Assembly: GCA_947493285.1 (NCBI GenBank)
Contig: CANLQH010000002.1
Span: 186,001-250,000, forward strand
From: an uncultured Tenacibaculum sp.
GTDB taxonomy: Bacteria > Bacteroidota > Bacteroidia > Flavobacteriales > Flavobacteriaceae
Reading direction: 5' to 3'
Length of the DNA: 64,000 nt
In this document: positions 44,573 through 53,682 of the stretch, in pieces
How positions within the stretch are numbered: the stretch's first letter is position 1
Layout: every line of letters starts with the position of its first letter
Made by a program: the position numbers and the translations under genes
Notes under the pieces: model-generated
What the model saw: the letters and a program-made list of their open reading frames with translations, nothing else
Databases searched by the model: none
Told to the model about the DNA's origin: nothing

Positions 44573-45309
44573 TATTCTGTAATTTTTTTAGTGTTATCTG
44601 CTAATTTTTCAGCATCCTCTTTCACCTCTTCCTTCTTTTCTTCTATCTTGATTTCTGCTTTAGGAGCTTCTTCTTTCTTCGCTTCATCATCACCCCCTGT
44701 TAACATACCTCCAAAACTCATAAATCCGATTGCCATTAAACCAGTAATAATAAAAGTAATTCCTAATCCTCTTAATGCTGGTGGCACTGATGAATATCTG
44801 ATTTTTTCACGAATCGCAGCAATAGCTAAAATTGCTAAAAACCATCCGATACCAGAACCAATACCATAAGTTAATGATAATCCTAAGGTTGGAATTTCAC
44901 GAGATTGCATAAATAAAGACCCTCCTAAAATTGCACAGTTTACTGCAATTAATGGCAAGAAAATACCTAAAGAGTTATATAATGCTGGTGCAAATTTCTC
45001 AACAATAATTTCTACCAATTGTACCATGGTTGCAATTGTTGCAATAAACATGATAAATGATAAGAAACTTAAATCGTAATCTGCATATTCAGCTCCTAAC
45101 CAAGATAATGCTCCTGGTTGTAATAAATATTGATCTAATAACCAGTTAATAGGTACTGTTACAGCTAATACAAAGATAACTGCAGCTCCTAAACCTACGG
45201 CTGTTGATACTTTTTTAGATACCGCTAAGTAAGAACACATTCCTAAGAACGTAGCAAATACCATGTTATCTATAAATATCGACTTGAAAAATAATTCTAA
45301 ATGTTCCAT
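44572..45309 (-). CDS. nqrE: Na+-translocating NADH:quinone reductase subunit E
   Basis: A 245-residue membrane subunit with six helices. Together with NqrD it holds an intramembrane iron-sulfur or iron centre; the cysteine in MCSYLAV and in NCAILGG fit that site. It is about 40 residues longer than the common form because of a charged tail ([19 protein letters not shown], then further acidic residues). The rest aligns well in length to the family. Confidence 0.95.
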   Translation of the reverse strand: MEHLELFFKSIFIDNMVFATFLGMCSYLAVSKKVSTAVGLGAAVIFVLAVTVPINWLLDQYLLQPGALSWLGAEYADYDLSFLSFIMFIATIATMVQLVEIIVEKFAPALYNSLGIFLPLIAVNCAILGGSLFMQSREIPTLGLSLTYGIGSGIGWFLAILAIAAIREKIRYSSVPPALRGLGITFIITGLMAIGFMSFGGMLTGGDDEAKKEEAPKAEIKIEEKKEEVKEDAEKLADNTKKITE

Positions 45310-45340
45310 TTTTCTATATTTTTAATGAACCCTAACTAGG

Positions 45341-45985
45341 TTAGTCTTCAATTAATGCTTTGTTTCTACTACGTTGTACCCAAATAATAATACCTACAAC
45401 AATTAATGCCATTGGCGATAATAACATGAATCCGTTATTTTCATATCCAAAAGCATACAATCCTGTTTTTTCAATTGGGTCTCCTAATACTTTAAATCCT
45501 AATAAAGTACCAGAACCTAACAATTCTCTAAAGAAACCTACTGCAATTAAAATAACAGCGTATCCTAAAGCATTTCCAATTCCATCTAAGAATGATCTCC
45601 ATGGCCCGTTACCTAAAGCAAATGCTTCAAAACGTCCCATAATAATACAGTTGGTAATAATTAACCCAACAAATACCGAAAGTGTTTTACTTAACTCGTA
45701 AGCAAATGCCTTTAATACTTGATCAACAATAATTACTAAAGCAGCAACCACGATTAACTGTACAATAATTCTAATTTTTGATGGAATGATATTTCTTAAT
45801 AAAGAAATTACCACGTTTCCTATTCCTAATACAAACAATACCGATACAGACATTACAATTGATGCTTGTAACTCTGCAGTAATTGCTAATGCAGAACAAA
45901 TACCTAATACCTGAATCGTAATTGGGTTGTTATCTGCTAATGGGTCCGTAATTAACGCTGCGTCTTTTTTTGATAAAAGTCCCAT
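45341..45985 (-). CDS. nqrD: Na+-translocating NADH:quinone reductase subunit D
   Basis: A 214-residue membrane subunit, inverted relative of NqrE. The cysteines in LGICSALAI and TNCIIMGRFEAFA are the expected ligands of the membrane iron centre. It lies 2 bp after nqrC and 31 bp before nqrE. Confidence 0.96.
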   Translation of the reverse strand: MGLLSKKDAALITDPLADNNPITIQVLGICSALAITAELQASIVMSVSVLFVLGIGNVVISLLRNIIPSKIRIIVQLIVVAALVIIVDQVLKAFAYELSKTLSVFVGLIITNCIIMGRFEAFALGNGPWRSFLDGIGNALGYAVILIAVGFFRELLGSGTLLGFKVLGDPIEKTGLYAFGYENNGFMLLSPMALIVVGIIIWVQRSRNKALIED

Positions 45986-45987
45986 AA

Positions 45988-46728
45988 TTATTTCAATGTT
46001 TTAAAGTAAGGTACGTATAAACCTAATTCAGATTTAATCATTGCTGCAACACCGTCTCCAGTAATTGTTGCTCCTGCAATTGCATCTACCTCGTTATCAT
46101 TTTTATCTTCGTTCTTCGGGTCGTTATTTGATTTAGAAACCGTAATTCCTTTAAAAGAACCATTTCTCATTAAATTTTCTCCGATGAAATCATCCATAAA
46201 ATAACGTTGCTTAATGTTAGCTCCTAATCCTGGTGTTTCTCCTTTATGATCGAAGAAAGCTCCTTGAACTACCATATTTTTATCCATTGCAACGTATCCC
46301 CATATAGCATCCCAAAGACCTTTACCTCTAATTGGTGCGATGTAAAACGTTTTACCGTCTTTTTCACCTACAAATAATGGTAATTTTCTTACGTTTCCTG
46401 CTTTTGCTGCTGTTTGTTGTTTTTTAACATCAATTAAATAAGCATTTATATCTTCAGAAACATTAGTTCCTTCAATAACTAATTGCTTTTTAATATATTT
46501 TGAAAACTCATCAGCTACTTTATCTTTTGACACAAAGATTGCGCTGCTTTCATCATTATCATTTACACCCATAGCATACAAAATGTTTTGTTGCTTTTCG
46601 ATACGCTTGTTAGCATCGATCATTGGGCGAAGCGATGAAGCTGTAAAAGCTAACAAAGCTCCTACTACTAATACCATACCTATGGCAAAAAGTAGCGTAT
46701 ATCCATTACTATCTGTTCTCTTACTCAT
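45988..46728 (-). CDS. nqrC: Na+-translocating NADH:quinone reductase subunit C
   Basis: A 246-residue subunit with one N-terminal membrane helix and a periplasmic domain that carries covalent FMN. The attachment threonine is in the family motif AGATITGDGVAAM near the C-terminus. The TPGLGANI stretch is also conserved. It lies 2 bp after nqrB. Confidence 0.96.
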   Translation of the reverse strand: MSKRTDSNGYTLLFAIGMVLVVGALLAFTASSLRPMIDANKRIEKQQNILYAMGVNDNDESSAIFVSKDKVADEFSKYIKKQLVIEGTNVSEDINAYLIDVKKQQTAAKAGNVRKLPLFVGEKDGKTFYIAPIRGKGLWDAIWGYVAMDKNMVVQGAFFDHKGETPGLGANIKQRYFMDDFIGENLMRNGSFKGITVSKSNNDPKNEDKNDNEVDAIAGATITGDGVAAMIKSELGLYVPYFKTLK

Positions 46729-46730
46729 AA

Positions 46731-47936
46731 TTAGGCAGTTTTAACTTTAGCACGTTTTAATCTTCTCTTTACATTTCCTTGAACCACATAATGGTCGATT
46801 GTTGGAGCAAAAACGTTCATTAATAAAATAGCTAACATTACTCCTTCTGGATATGCTGGGTTGAATACACGAATCATAATCGAGATAAATCCGATTAAGA
46901 AACCATAAATCCATTTTCCTTTATTCGTTTGTGAAGCAGATACAGGATCGGTAGCCATATATACAGCACCAAATGCAAATCCTCCAACTAATAAATGTTT
47001 CCAGAAATCTAAGCTCATTAATCCGTAAAACTTGCTTGTTTCACCAATCCAACCTAAATCAACTACTTGATTAAAGATGAATCCCATTACTAAAGCTCCG
47101 ATTACTGCAGATAACATAATTCTCCAGCTTCCAATCTTTGTAAAGATTAAGAATAAACCTCCTAATAAAATTAATAATGTTGAAGTCTCTCCAATAGAAC
47201 CTGGAATAAATCCGAAGAACATATCAGAAACTGAAAAGTTAGGAGCTGCATTCTGAGCTAAACTTCCTAAAACAGTTTCTCCAGAAATTGCATCAGCAGA
47301 ACCTGCTAATTCTCTTGCTCCTTCAACCCATACTTTATCTCCAGACATCCAAGTTGGATATGCGAAGAATAAAAATGCACGAATTGTTAAAGCTGGATTT
47401 AAGATGTTCATTCCTGTTCCTCCAAATACTTCTTTACCAATTACTACTCCAAATGCAACTGCAACAGCTAACATCCATAAAGGTAAATCGATTGGTACGA
47501 TTAACGGAACTAACATTCCTGTTACTAAGTATCCTTCTTCAATCTCGTGTCCTTTAATGATACAGAACACAAATTCGATAGCTAAACCAACTACGTAAGA
47601 AACAATTACTAATGGTAAAATTTTTGCTGCTCCAACTAATAAGTTGTCTAAGTTCCAAAAATCTCCACTAAAGAAAGACATTCCTTCAGTAAATCCGTTA
47701 ATAGCTGCATAGTGTTGGTACCCTGCATTAAACATACCGAATAATAAACATGGTACTAAAGCCATGATTACAATATTCATTGTACGTTTTAAATCATCTG
47801 CTGCCTTTATATGAGTTCCTCCGTGAGTTGTCTCATTTGGCAAGTATAAAAAAGTATGGAAACCATTAAATAGCGGTGCCATTTTAGTTCCTTTATACTT
47901 TTCTTTTAAATTATGTAAGTTTTGTTTTAAGCCCAT
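46731..47936 (-). CDS. nqrB: Na+-translocating NADH:quinone reductase subunit B
   Basis: The 401-residue core membrane subunit with about ten helices. The covalent FMN site is the threonine in DAISGETVLG, where most members read SGAT, a mild variation. NqrB also binds riboflavin and contributes to the sodium channel and quinone site. It lies 3 bp after nqrA. Confidence 0.97.
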   Translation of the reverse strand: MGLKQNLHNLKEKYKGTKMAPLFNGFHTFLYLPNETTHGGTHIKAADDLKRTMNIVIMALVPCLLFGMFNAGYQHYAAINGFTEGMSFFSGDFWNLDNLLVGAAKILPLVIVSYVVGLAIEFVFCIIKGHEIEEGYLVTGMLVPLIVPIDLPLWMLAVAVAFGVVIGKEVFGGTGMNILNPALTIRAFLFFAYPTWMSGDKVWVEGARELAGSADAISGETVLGSLAQNAAPNFSVSDMFFGFIPGSIGETSTLLILLGGLFLIFTKIGSWRIMLSAVIGALVMGFIFNQVVDLGWIGETSKFYGLMSLDFWKHLLVGGFAFGAVYMATDPVSASQTNKGKWIYGFLIGFISIMIRVFNPAYPEGVMLAILLMNVFAPTIDHYVVQGNVKRRLKRAKVKTA

Positions 47937-47939
47937 ATC

Positions 47940-49292
47940 TTATCCTAATTCTTCTCTCATTAAATCTAATCCTTCACGAATTATCTTCTGGTGAGGTTGT
48001 TTAGATACACAAATAAATTCTGTTAACGCAAAATCTTCTGGTGCAATTTCGTAAGCTCCTAACCCTTCCATTTCGTCAAGGTCTTTATACATACAAGCTT
48101 TTAATAATTGCATCGGATAGATATCTAACGGAAATACTTCTTCATACGCTCCTGTAACCACAAATGCTCTGTGCTCACCGTTTGTATTCGTATTTAAATC
48201 ATACTTTTTCTTTGGATTTAACCATGAGAATGTTAAAGCTCTAGAAGTAGAAACTTTATCAAAAACTGGTTTGTTCCATCCAAATAACTCATAATCATCT
48301 CCTTCTGGAATCGCAGAAACTTGGTTGTCATAGTATCCTAAGAAACCATTCTCTCCAACCTGCTCTCCGCTTAACACATTTCCGCTAATTACACGTTCAT
48401 TATCAGTTTCTAAGTTTCCTTTAGTAATATCGCTCATTTGTGCTCCTGCCAATGCAGTAACATATTGAGGTTTACTAAATTTAGAACCTGTTAACGCAAC
48501 TGTACGTTTTGCATTAAACTTTCCTGTTAATAATAACTCTCCTATTACCACTAAATCTTGAGGAGTAACTACCCATACAACTTCACCTTTATTAATCGGA
48601 TCGATTTGTGAAATTTGAGTACTTACATTTCCTACAGGATGTGGTCCAGATATTTTATGTAACTCAACACCTTTCATCTCTTTAAAAGGAGATAATGTTG
48701 AATTTTTAGCAACTGAAACATGCACTTTTCCTTCTGTTAACTTTGTTAACGCAGTTAAAGCAGCTTGTAATTCAGCTTCTTTACCTTTTAAGGTATAATC
48801 ATAATCTGCTGCTAATGGTGCACTAGCATAGGCAGATACAAAAATAGCTTTTGGCGCTTGATTTGGATTTGCAACCACGTCGTACGGACGCTGCTTTACA
48901 AATGGCCAACAACCTGAAGTAAATAAGTGATTTTTCACTTCTTCGCTAGACATTTCGTCAACATCTTTTTTACCAAAATCTTTGTATTTCTGCTGTGCTG
49001 TAGCAGTGATTTTAATTTCTAATACTTTTCTTCTTGCTCCACGAACGATTTCTGTAACCTTTCCGCTAACTGGACTCGGAAATAAAATACGCTCATCACT
49101 CTTTGCATGAAAAAGTGCTTCACCTGCTTTTACTTCTGTACCCTCTTTAGCTAAAATTTTAGGAATAACGCCGTGAAAATCGCTTGGTTTAATAGCAAAC
49201 ATACTACCCAATGGAAGTTCGGTAGTAATTTGTTCTGCCTCACCAACTAGCTTGATGTCCAAGCCTTTCTTAATACGGATGTCTTTTGACAT
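47940..49292 (-). CDS. nqrA: Na+-translocating NADH:quinone reductase subunit A
   Basis: The 450-residue soluble subunit that opens the operon. It resembles RnfC without iron-sulfur motifs; conserved stretches include PSDFHGVIPKILAKEGTEVK and WPFVKQRPYD. It sits on the cytoplasmic side at the quinone site of NqrB. The six genes nqrA-F are contiguous with gaps of at most 31 bp, so one transcript is likely. Confidence 0.97.
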   Translation of the reverse strand: MSKDIRIKKGLDIKLVGEAEQITTELPLGSMFAIKPSDFHGVIPKILAKEGTEVKAGEALFHAKSDERILFPSPVSGKVTEIVRGARRKVLEIKITATAQQKYKDFGKKDVDEMSSEEVKNHLFTSGCWPFVKQRPYDVVANPNQAPKAIFVSAYASAPLAADYDYTLKGKEAELQAALTALTKLTEGKVHVSVAKNSTLSPFKEMKGVELHKISGPHPVGNVSTQISQIDPINKGEVVWVVTPQDLVVIGELLLTGKFNAKRTVALTGSKFSKPQYVTALAGAQMSDITKGNLETDNERVISGNVLSGEQVGENGFLGYYDNQVSAIPEGDDYELFGWNKPVFDKVSTSRALTFSWLNPKKKYDLNTNTNGEHRAFVVTGAYEEVFPLDIYPMQLLKACMYKDLDEMEGLGAYEIAPEDFALTEFICVSKQPHQKIIREGLDLMREELG

Positions 49293-49327
49293 AGGAACTG
49301 ATTAATTTGATTTTCTTAAAAAACATG

Positions 49328-49335
49328 CAAATTTA
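49328..49335 (-). promoter_or_regulatory. Putative -7 box of nqr operon
   Basis: TAAATTTG on the minus strand, exact consensus, 35 bp before the nqrA start codon. Confidence 0.55.
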
Positions 49336-49425
49336 CTGATTTTGAAAATTTTGGGTAAGTTTTTAGTTTTTTATCTTTTCGATAGTTCTTTATTTATATT
49401 TATTCTAAATTATAGATATTGCTCT

Positions 49426-49456
49426 TTTGGCTCTAATTTTGATTTAAGTATATTTG
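49426..49456 (+). promoter_or_regulatory. Promoter of DUF6090 operon
   Basis: TTTG at 49426-49429 and TATATTTG at 49449-49456 with exactly 19 bp between, a full consensus match. It lies inside the longest possible reading frame and so fixes the start at 49486. Confidence 0.78.
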
Positions 49457-49485
49457 AACTCATAACTTTTGAAAAAGATTTTTTA

Positions 49486-50025
49486 ATGAAAAAAAACACT
49501 TTGCAATTTATAAGAGAAATGCTTCCTGTTTTTACAGGTATCTTAATTGCATTATTTGTTAACAATTGGAATGAAGAAAGAAAAAACGAGGAATATCTTG
49601 ATAAAATTTATATAAATATAAAAAAAGAATTAACCGAAACTCATAAAGAAATTCTTAAAAAAGAAAAATTACAGAAAAAACTCTTAGACACCTTAAACAA
49701 TTATTTAAATAACAAAAACACATTATTTGAAGTTTTAACTAAGGGAGATGGAATTTATCTACCAAACATAAGAATGAACTCCTGGAAAGCGATTTCAAAT
49801 TCTAAATTAGAATTATTAGACTATAAAAAACTAATTGACCTTTCAAATATTGAAGAAGGTAAAGAACTTTTTAAACTAAAGTCAAACATGCTTGCTAATT
49901 TCACATACAGCAACATGAATAGTCACGAAAAAGAAAAAAAAGAAGTTTTTAAAATTTTACTCAAAGATGTTACTTCTACTCAAAAAGGTTTAAAAATGCG
50001 AATTGAAAAAATCATCGATGAATAA
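49486..50025 (+). CDS. DUF6090 family membrane protein
   Basis: 179 residues from the ATG at 49486; an upstream in-frame ATG at 49342 is excluded by the consensus promoter that follows it. The N-terminal segment FIREMLPVFTGILIALFVNNWNE is the hallmark of DUF6090, a single membrane helix followed by a helical, lysine- and glutamate-rich soluble part. Function unknown. It overlaps the T9SS plug gene by 8 nt. Confidence 0.8.
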   Translation: MKKNTLQFIREMLPVFTGILIALFVNNWNEERKNEEYLDKIYINIKKELTETHKEILKKEKLQKKLLDTLNNYLNNKNTLFEVLTKGDGIYLPNIRMNSWKAISNSKLELLDYKKLIDLSNIEEGKELFKLKSNMLANFTYSNMNSHEKEKKEVFKILLKDVTSTQKGLKMRIEKIIDE

Positions 50026-51238
50026 AATATATCTATTTCTCTTTTTTCTTATAACTTTTAATGTTTCTCACTCACAAAACATTAAAACCATTCAGTTACG
50101 CCCTAAACATAGCATTAACCAGTATGCTGCTATGGTAAAACTAGGTCAAGTTTTAGAACTTTCTTTTGATGATTTAGATGCCGACAATAAAGAATATAAA
50201 TATAAAGTTGAACACATGACACATGATTGGAAACCGAGTAACCTAACTTCCAATCAATACATCGATGGTTTTGATGAAAACGAAATCTTTGACATAAGTA
50301 ATTCATTTAACACTCTTCAACCTTATACACATTATTCGGTTGATATTCCAAATCAAAATACAATCATTACCAAAAGTGGTAATTACTTAATTTCTGTTTT
50401 AGATGAAGATTACGAAGTAGTTTTTTCGAGACGCTGTGTATTTTACGAAGACATAACTACTGTCGGTGTTGCAGTTTTTAGAAGCAGAGACACAAAATCT
50501 AACAATCAAAAACAAACAGTTCAATTTGTAGTTAATCATCCAACATTAGCAATTAACAATCCTGAGCAAGAAATAAATGTATCAGTAATTCAAAATTATA
50601 ATTGGAACACTTCTATAAATGATATTCAACCAGTTTTTATAAAACCTCAACAGTTAGTTTACAATCATACTTTTAAAACTAATTTTTGGGGAGGTAATGA
50701 ATTTTTAAATTTTGATAGTAAACATATTCGCAGCACTAGTTTAAATATTGCTAAAACAGAACGAAAAGACATTTACAATAGCTACTTATATACTAACGAA
50801 CCAAAAGCTAACAAAACTTACACCTATAATCCAGATATTAACGGTCAGTTTGTTGTTAGAACACTAGAAGCTGATGATGCAAATACTGAAGCAGATTATT
50901 CTCTCGTTCACTTCTCTTTAGATGCTTTTGAACCTTACGAAAACAAAGATGTATATATATACGGAGCGTTTAATAACTTTCAATTAACTGATGAAAACAT
51001 AATGAAATACAATTCAGTTGATCGGATTTATCAAGCAGCAATACTTTTTAAACAAGGGTTTTACAATTACAGTTACGCAACTTTAAACAAGAACAACAAA
51101 GTTAACCTTCACGAAATTGATGGTTCTTTTTTTCAGACTGAAAATGAATACACCGTAATTGTATATTACAAGCCATTTGGAGAAATTTACGATAGAGTTA
51201 TTGGGGTTGGAAGTGGCTACTTTAATCAAAACAGATAG
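50018..51238 (+). CDS. Type IX secretion plug-family protein (DUF5103)
   Basis: 406 residues from the ATG at 50018, chosen over a TTG five codons earlier because it begins the signal peptide (MNKIYLFLFFLITFNVSHSQ). The family blocks LRPKHSINQYAAMVKLGQVLELSFDDL and VEHMTHDWKPSNL identify DUF5103, a periplasmic or outer-membrane protein named T9SS plug because it closes the SprA pore in Flavobacterium johnsoniae. Its neighbours here are DUF6090 and apaG, and no other T9SS genes are in the window. Confidence 0.87.
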   Translation: MNKIYLFLFFLITFNVSHSQNIKTIQLRPKHSINQYAAMVKLGQVLELSFDDLDADNKEYKYKVEHMTHDWKPSNLTSNQYIDGFDENEIFDISNSFNTLQPYTHYSVDIPNQNTIITKSGNYLISVLDEDYEVVFSRRCVFYEDITTVGVAVFRSRDTKSNNQKQTVQFVVNHPTLAINNPEQEINVSVIQNYNWNTSINDIQPVFIKPQQLVYNHTFKTNFWGGNEFLNFDSKHIRSTSLNIAKTERKDIYNSYLYTNEPKANKTYTYNPDINGQFVVRTLEADDANTEADYSLVHFSLDAFEPYENKDVYIYGAFNNFQLTDENIMKYNSVDRIYQAAILFKQGFYNYSYATLNKNNKVNLHEIDGSFFQTENEYTVIVYYKPFGEIYDRVIGVGSGYFNQNR

Positions 51239-51289
51239 TTAATCATTATAACTATTGATTAAAACTCGAAAAAAAACTATATTTATGCT

Positions 51290-51676
51290 ATGTTTCAACA
51301 GATAACAAAAGGCATAAAAATATCGGTAAAAACCACTTTCAACGGCAAAGTGTATCGAGGTTATCAAGAATACTACACTTTTAGTTATTACATTTCTATA
51401 GAAAATAACTCTAAAAATATAGTCCAGCTTTTAGAGCGTTATTGGACTATTTTCGACGCCCTTAACAATATTGAATACGCAGAAGGCGAAGGAGTTGTAG
51501 GCGAAACACCTATTTTAAAGCCCAATGAGGAATATAATTATAGGTCTAATTGTTTTTTACTATCAAATACTGGTGCTATGATGGGACATTATAAAATGAT
51601 TAACTTTGAAACTTCAGAAGAGTTTTTGGTAACCATACCAACTTTTCAACTAACCACAACGCCTACCTTAAATTAA
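51290..51676 (+). CDS. apaG: ApaG family protein
   Basis: A 128-residue beta-sandwich of the ApaG/DUF525 family, with ISVKTTFNGKVYRGYQEYYTFSYYISIEN and the GVVGETPILKPNEEYNYRS block containing the conserved GxGVVGxxPxxxPGxxxxY pattern. It is linked genetically to cobalt/magnesium handling and diadenosine tetraphosphate metabolism; the mechanism is unclear. Its stop overlaps the DUF3667 start in TAATG. Confidence 0.93.
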   Translation: MFQQITKGIKISVKTTFNGKVYRGYQEYYTFSYYISIENNSKNIVQLLERYWTIFDALNNIEYAEGEGVVGETPILKPNEEYNYRSNCFLLSNTGAMMGHYKMINFETSEEFLVTIPTFQLTTTPTLN

Positions 51677-52797
51677 TGTTTAAAAAAAATAAAGCTATAG
51701 TAGTTAAAGACATGAACTGTCTAAACTGCGGACATCCTTTTAATGGTCATGAAAAATTCTGCCCTGAATGTGGACAAAAAAATAAAAACGCTAGAATTAC
51801 TTTTAAAAGCTTTTTAGCTGAAGTTTTTAATGGCTTTATTTCTTGGGATGCTAAATTTTGGAAAACTATTATTCCATTAATAATTGCACCTGGTAAAGTT
51901 TCTAAAGACTATATTGAAGGAAAACGAATGCGTTATGCTAACCCATTTCGATTTTACCTTACTGTTTCAATTTTATTTTTTTTAGTTCTTGGTTTTATAA
52001 ATACTTATCAAAAATTCACAGAGTTAAGTAAAGATAAAGCTACTGTAAGTACTCCTAGTCAAATTAATTTTTCAGATCCAACTAAAAACTTAACAAAAAA
52101 AGAGTTAGACTCTATAAATAACACTATAAAAACAGAACTTAGTAAAGAACTTAAAAATGTAGATTCAACCACAAAAAAACAACTACTAAGCTTAGTTCCA
52201 GAACTCGATTCTACAGCAATAAAGGAAGCTGGAAAAAGAAATGTTAATTTTAATTTCGGAAACAATATCTCTAGAATGAAGAGGTTTCAATACAAAAACC
52301 CTCAGCTACCAATTCAAACAGCTCTTGACAGCTTAAAAATTGAAAAAACATTTTTTAACAAATTCCTATACACTAGAGTAAACGTCATTAATTCTTGGGA
52401 AACATCCAATGGTAAAGAATTTTTAAAACAATTAATATCTTATGCTTCTGTTTCGTTATTTATACTCCTTCCTATTTTCACATTATTTATAAAGTTTGTG
52501 TATATAAGAAGAAGGTTTACCTATGTAGAACACTTAGTCTTTGTATTTCATACTCAAACAGTATTCTTTATTTTACTAACCTTGTTTTTACTTATTTACG
52601 CTATAAACCATAACACTAATGCCTGGTGGATATTTATTATCGCTTTTTTAATATATCTCTTTTTAGCAATGAAAAAATTTTATCAACAAGGCTTTATAAA
52701 GACTTTCATTAAATACACTTTTATAAACTTTGTTTTTCTTTTTCTAGCAATCATAGGAGGTGTTATTATTTCATTTGCTGCATTTTTATTGTCATAA
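51676..52797 (+). CDS. DUF3667 membrane protein with N-terminal zinc ribbon
   Basis: A 373-residue protein. Residues about 14-37 form a zinc ribbon (CLNCGHPF and CPECGQ), followed by a conserved segment (ISWDAKFWKTIIPLIIAPGK and RMRYANPFRFYLTVSILFF), a charged linker and four or five C-terminal membrane helices. This is the DUF3667 layout of Bacteroidota. Function unknown. It ends 3 bp before the convergent NRDE gene, with no obvious terminator between. Confidence 0.88.
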   Translation: MFKKNKAIVVKDMNCLNCGHPFNGHEKFCPECGQKNKNARITFKSFLAEVFNGFISWDAKFWKTIIPLIIAPGKVSKDYIEGKRMRYANPFRFYLTVSILFFLVLGFINTYQKFTELSKDKATVSTPSQINFSDPTKNLTKKELDSINNTIKTELSKELKNVDSTTKKQLLSLVPELDSTAIKEAGKRNVNFNFGNNISRMKRFQYKNPQLPIQTALDSLKIEKTFFNKFLYTRVNVINSWETSNGKEFLKQLISYASVSLFILLPIFTLFIKFVYIRRRFTYVEHLVFVFHTQTVFFILLTLFLLIYAINHNTNAWWIFIIAFLIYLFLAMKKFYQQGFIKTFIKYTFINFVFLFLAIIGGVIISFAAFLLS

Positions 52798-52800
52798 AAA

Positions 52801-53484
52801 TTAAGAATTAACAAAATCTAAATATTGTAAACCTACGTTATCTTCTTTTTTAGAAATCGAAGTAACACTTACAGTTTCTACACGAGTACGTTTCATTTTT
52901 AATGATATCTCCGAATTCCCTTTTGTTTCATCTTGATGAAAAGCAAGAATATCTTCTTGTGTAAAATCTTTATACTCTTCTAACCAATCAGCAAACCAAT
53001 CGCGACGCAATTGTTTCATTTCTTCATCATATAAGGTTGATGACGACCATATTTTTGGTATGCCCTCTAACACTTCAAAATGTTTTTGTTCTCCGTCCCA
53101 AACTAATTCATAAGCTTTTAGGTTTTGCTTCCAATCAACTAAAACAATTGTAAAAGGTTCTATTCCATCAAAATCAAAATGATTAATAATCTCTACAGGA
53201 TTATCAACCTTTAATAATTGCTTTACAATTACCCCTCTACTCATTCGGTAACTTTCTGCACGTTGATGCTTGGTAAAACCTCCATTTAACAAACAAATCA
53301 ATCTCTTTTTTTCAGACAAACCAATCCAAGTCCCTCCTGCCAACTCATCTTTAGGGTAGGTAAGCTTTACTCCTTCCTCATCATACTCTTTTGGCGGAAT
53401 TGTTTTTCTATTCGGATCTTCATCTCTATTAGAGGTTAATATAAAATCATTATTTCCTAAAGGTAAATAAGTTACCGTGCACAT
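52801..53484 (-). CDS. NRDE family protein (TANGO2 homologue)
   Basis: A 227-residue cytosolic protein that begins MCTVTYLP and carries the name-giving motif NRDE in LTSNRDED. Cysteine 2 suggests an N-terminal nucleophile fold after methionine removal. The family is widespread, related to human TANGO2, and its biochemical role is not settled. It is followed by a convergent gene and divergent from pruA. Confidence 0.93.
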   Translation of the reverse strand: MCTVTYLPLGNNDFILTSNRDEDPNRKTIPPKEYDEEGVKLTYPKDELAGGTWIGLSEKKRLICLLNGGFTKHQRAESYRMSRGVIVKQLLKVDNPVEIINHFDFDGIEPFTIVLVDWKQNLKAYELVWDGEQKHFEVLEGIPKIWSSSTLYDEEMKQLRRDWFADWLEEYKDFTQEDILAFHQDETKGNSEISLKMKRTRVETVSVTSISKKEDNVGLQYLDFVNS

Positions 53485-53546
53485 ATTGTATCTTTTTTGG
53501 TAAGTTAAGACGTAAAAACAGCTTAGTTATTACTAAAAATAAGTGT

Positions 53547-53554
53547 TAACTTTG
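53547..53554 (+). promoter_or_regulatory. Putative -7 box of pruA
   Basis: TAACTTTG, exact consensus. It predicts a leader of about 120 nt, much longer than the other leaders in the window. Confidence 0.5.
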
Positions 53555-53564
53555 CGCCTCAAAT

Positions 53565-53628
53565 CAATCTAAGATTGTTTGGCTAAAGTATCACACATTA
53601 ATCTTTGCAAATTAATAGTATTAGATTG
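53565..53628 (+). promoter_or_regulatory. Inverted repeat in pruA leader
   Basis: CAATCTAA at 53565-53572 can pair with TTAGATTG at 53621-53628, enclosing about 48 nt that hold a second small hairpin (ATTAAT at both ends, 53597-53616). It could fold in the RNA leader or bind a regulator. No known riboswitch was recognised. Confidence 0.3.
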
Positions 53629-53682
53629 TGTTTTTTACTTTTTAATTGAAAAAAATAATTTTTAAATAAACAACATAACAAA

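Noticed and set aside
50003..50017. TTG start five codons before the T9SS plug gene start
   Set aside because: An ATG at 50018 begins a clean signal peptide, while the upstream residues add only polar KSS before it.
52797..52801. Terminator between DUF3667 and NRDE
   Set aside because: The convergent genes are 3 bp apart and no hairpin with T-run is visible there.
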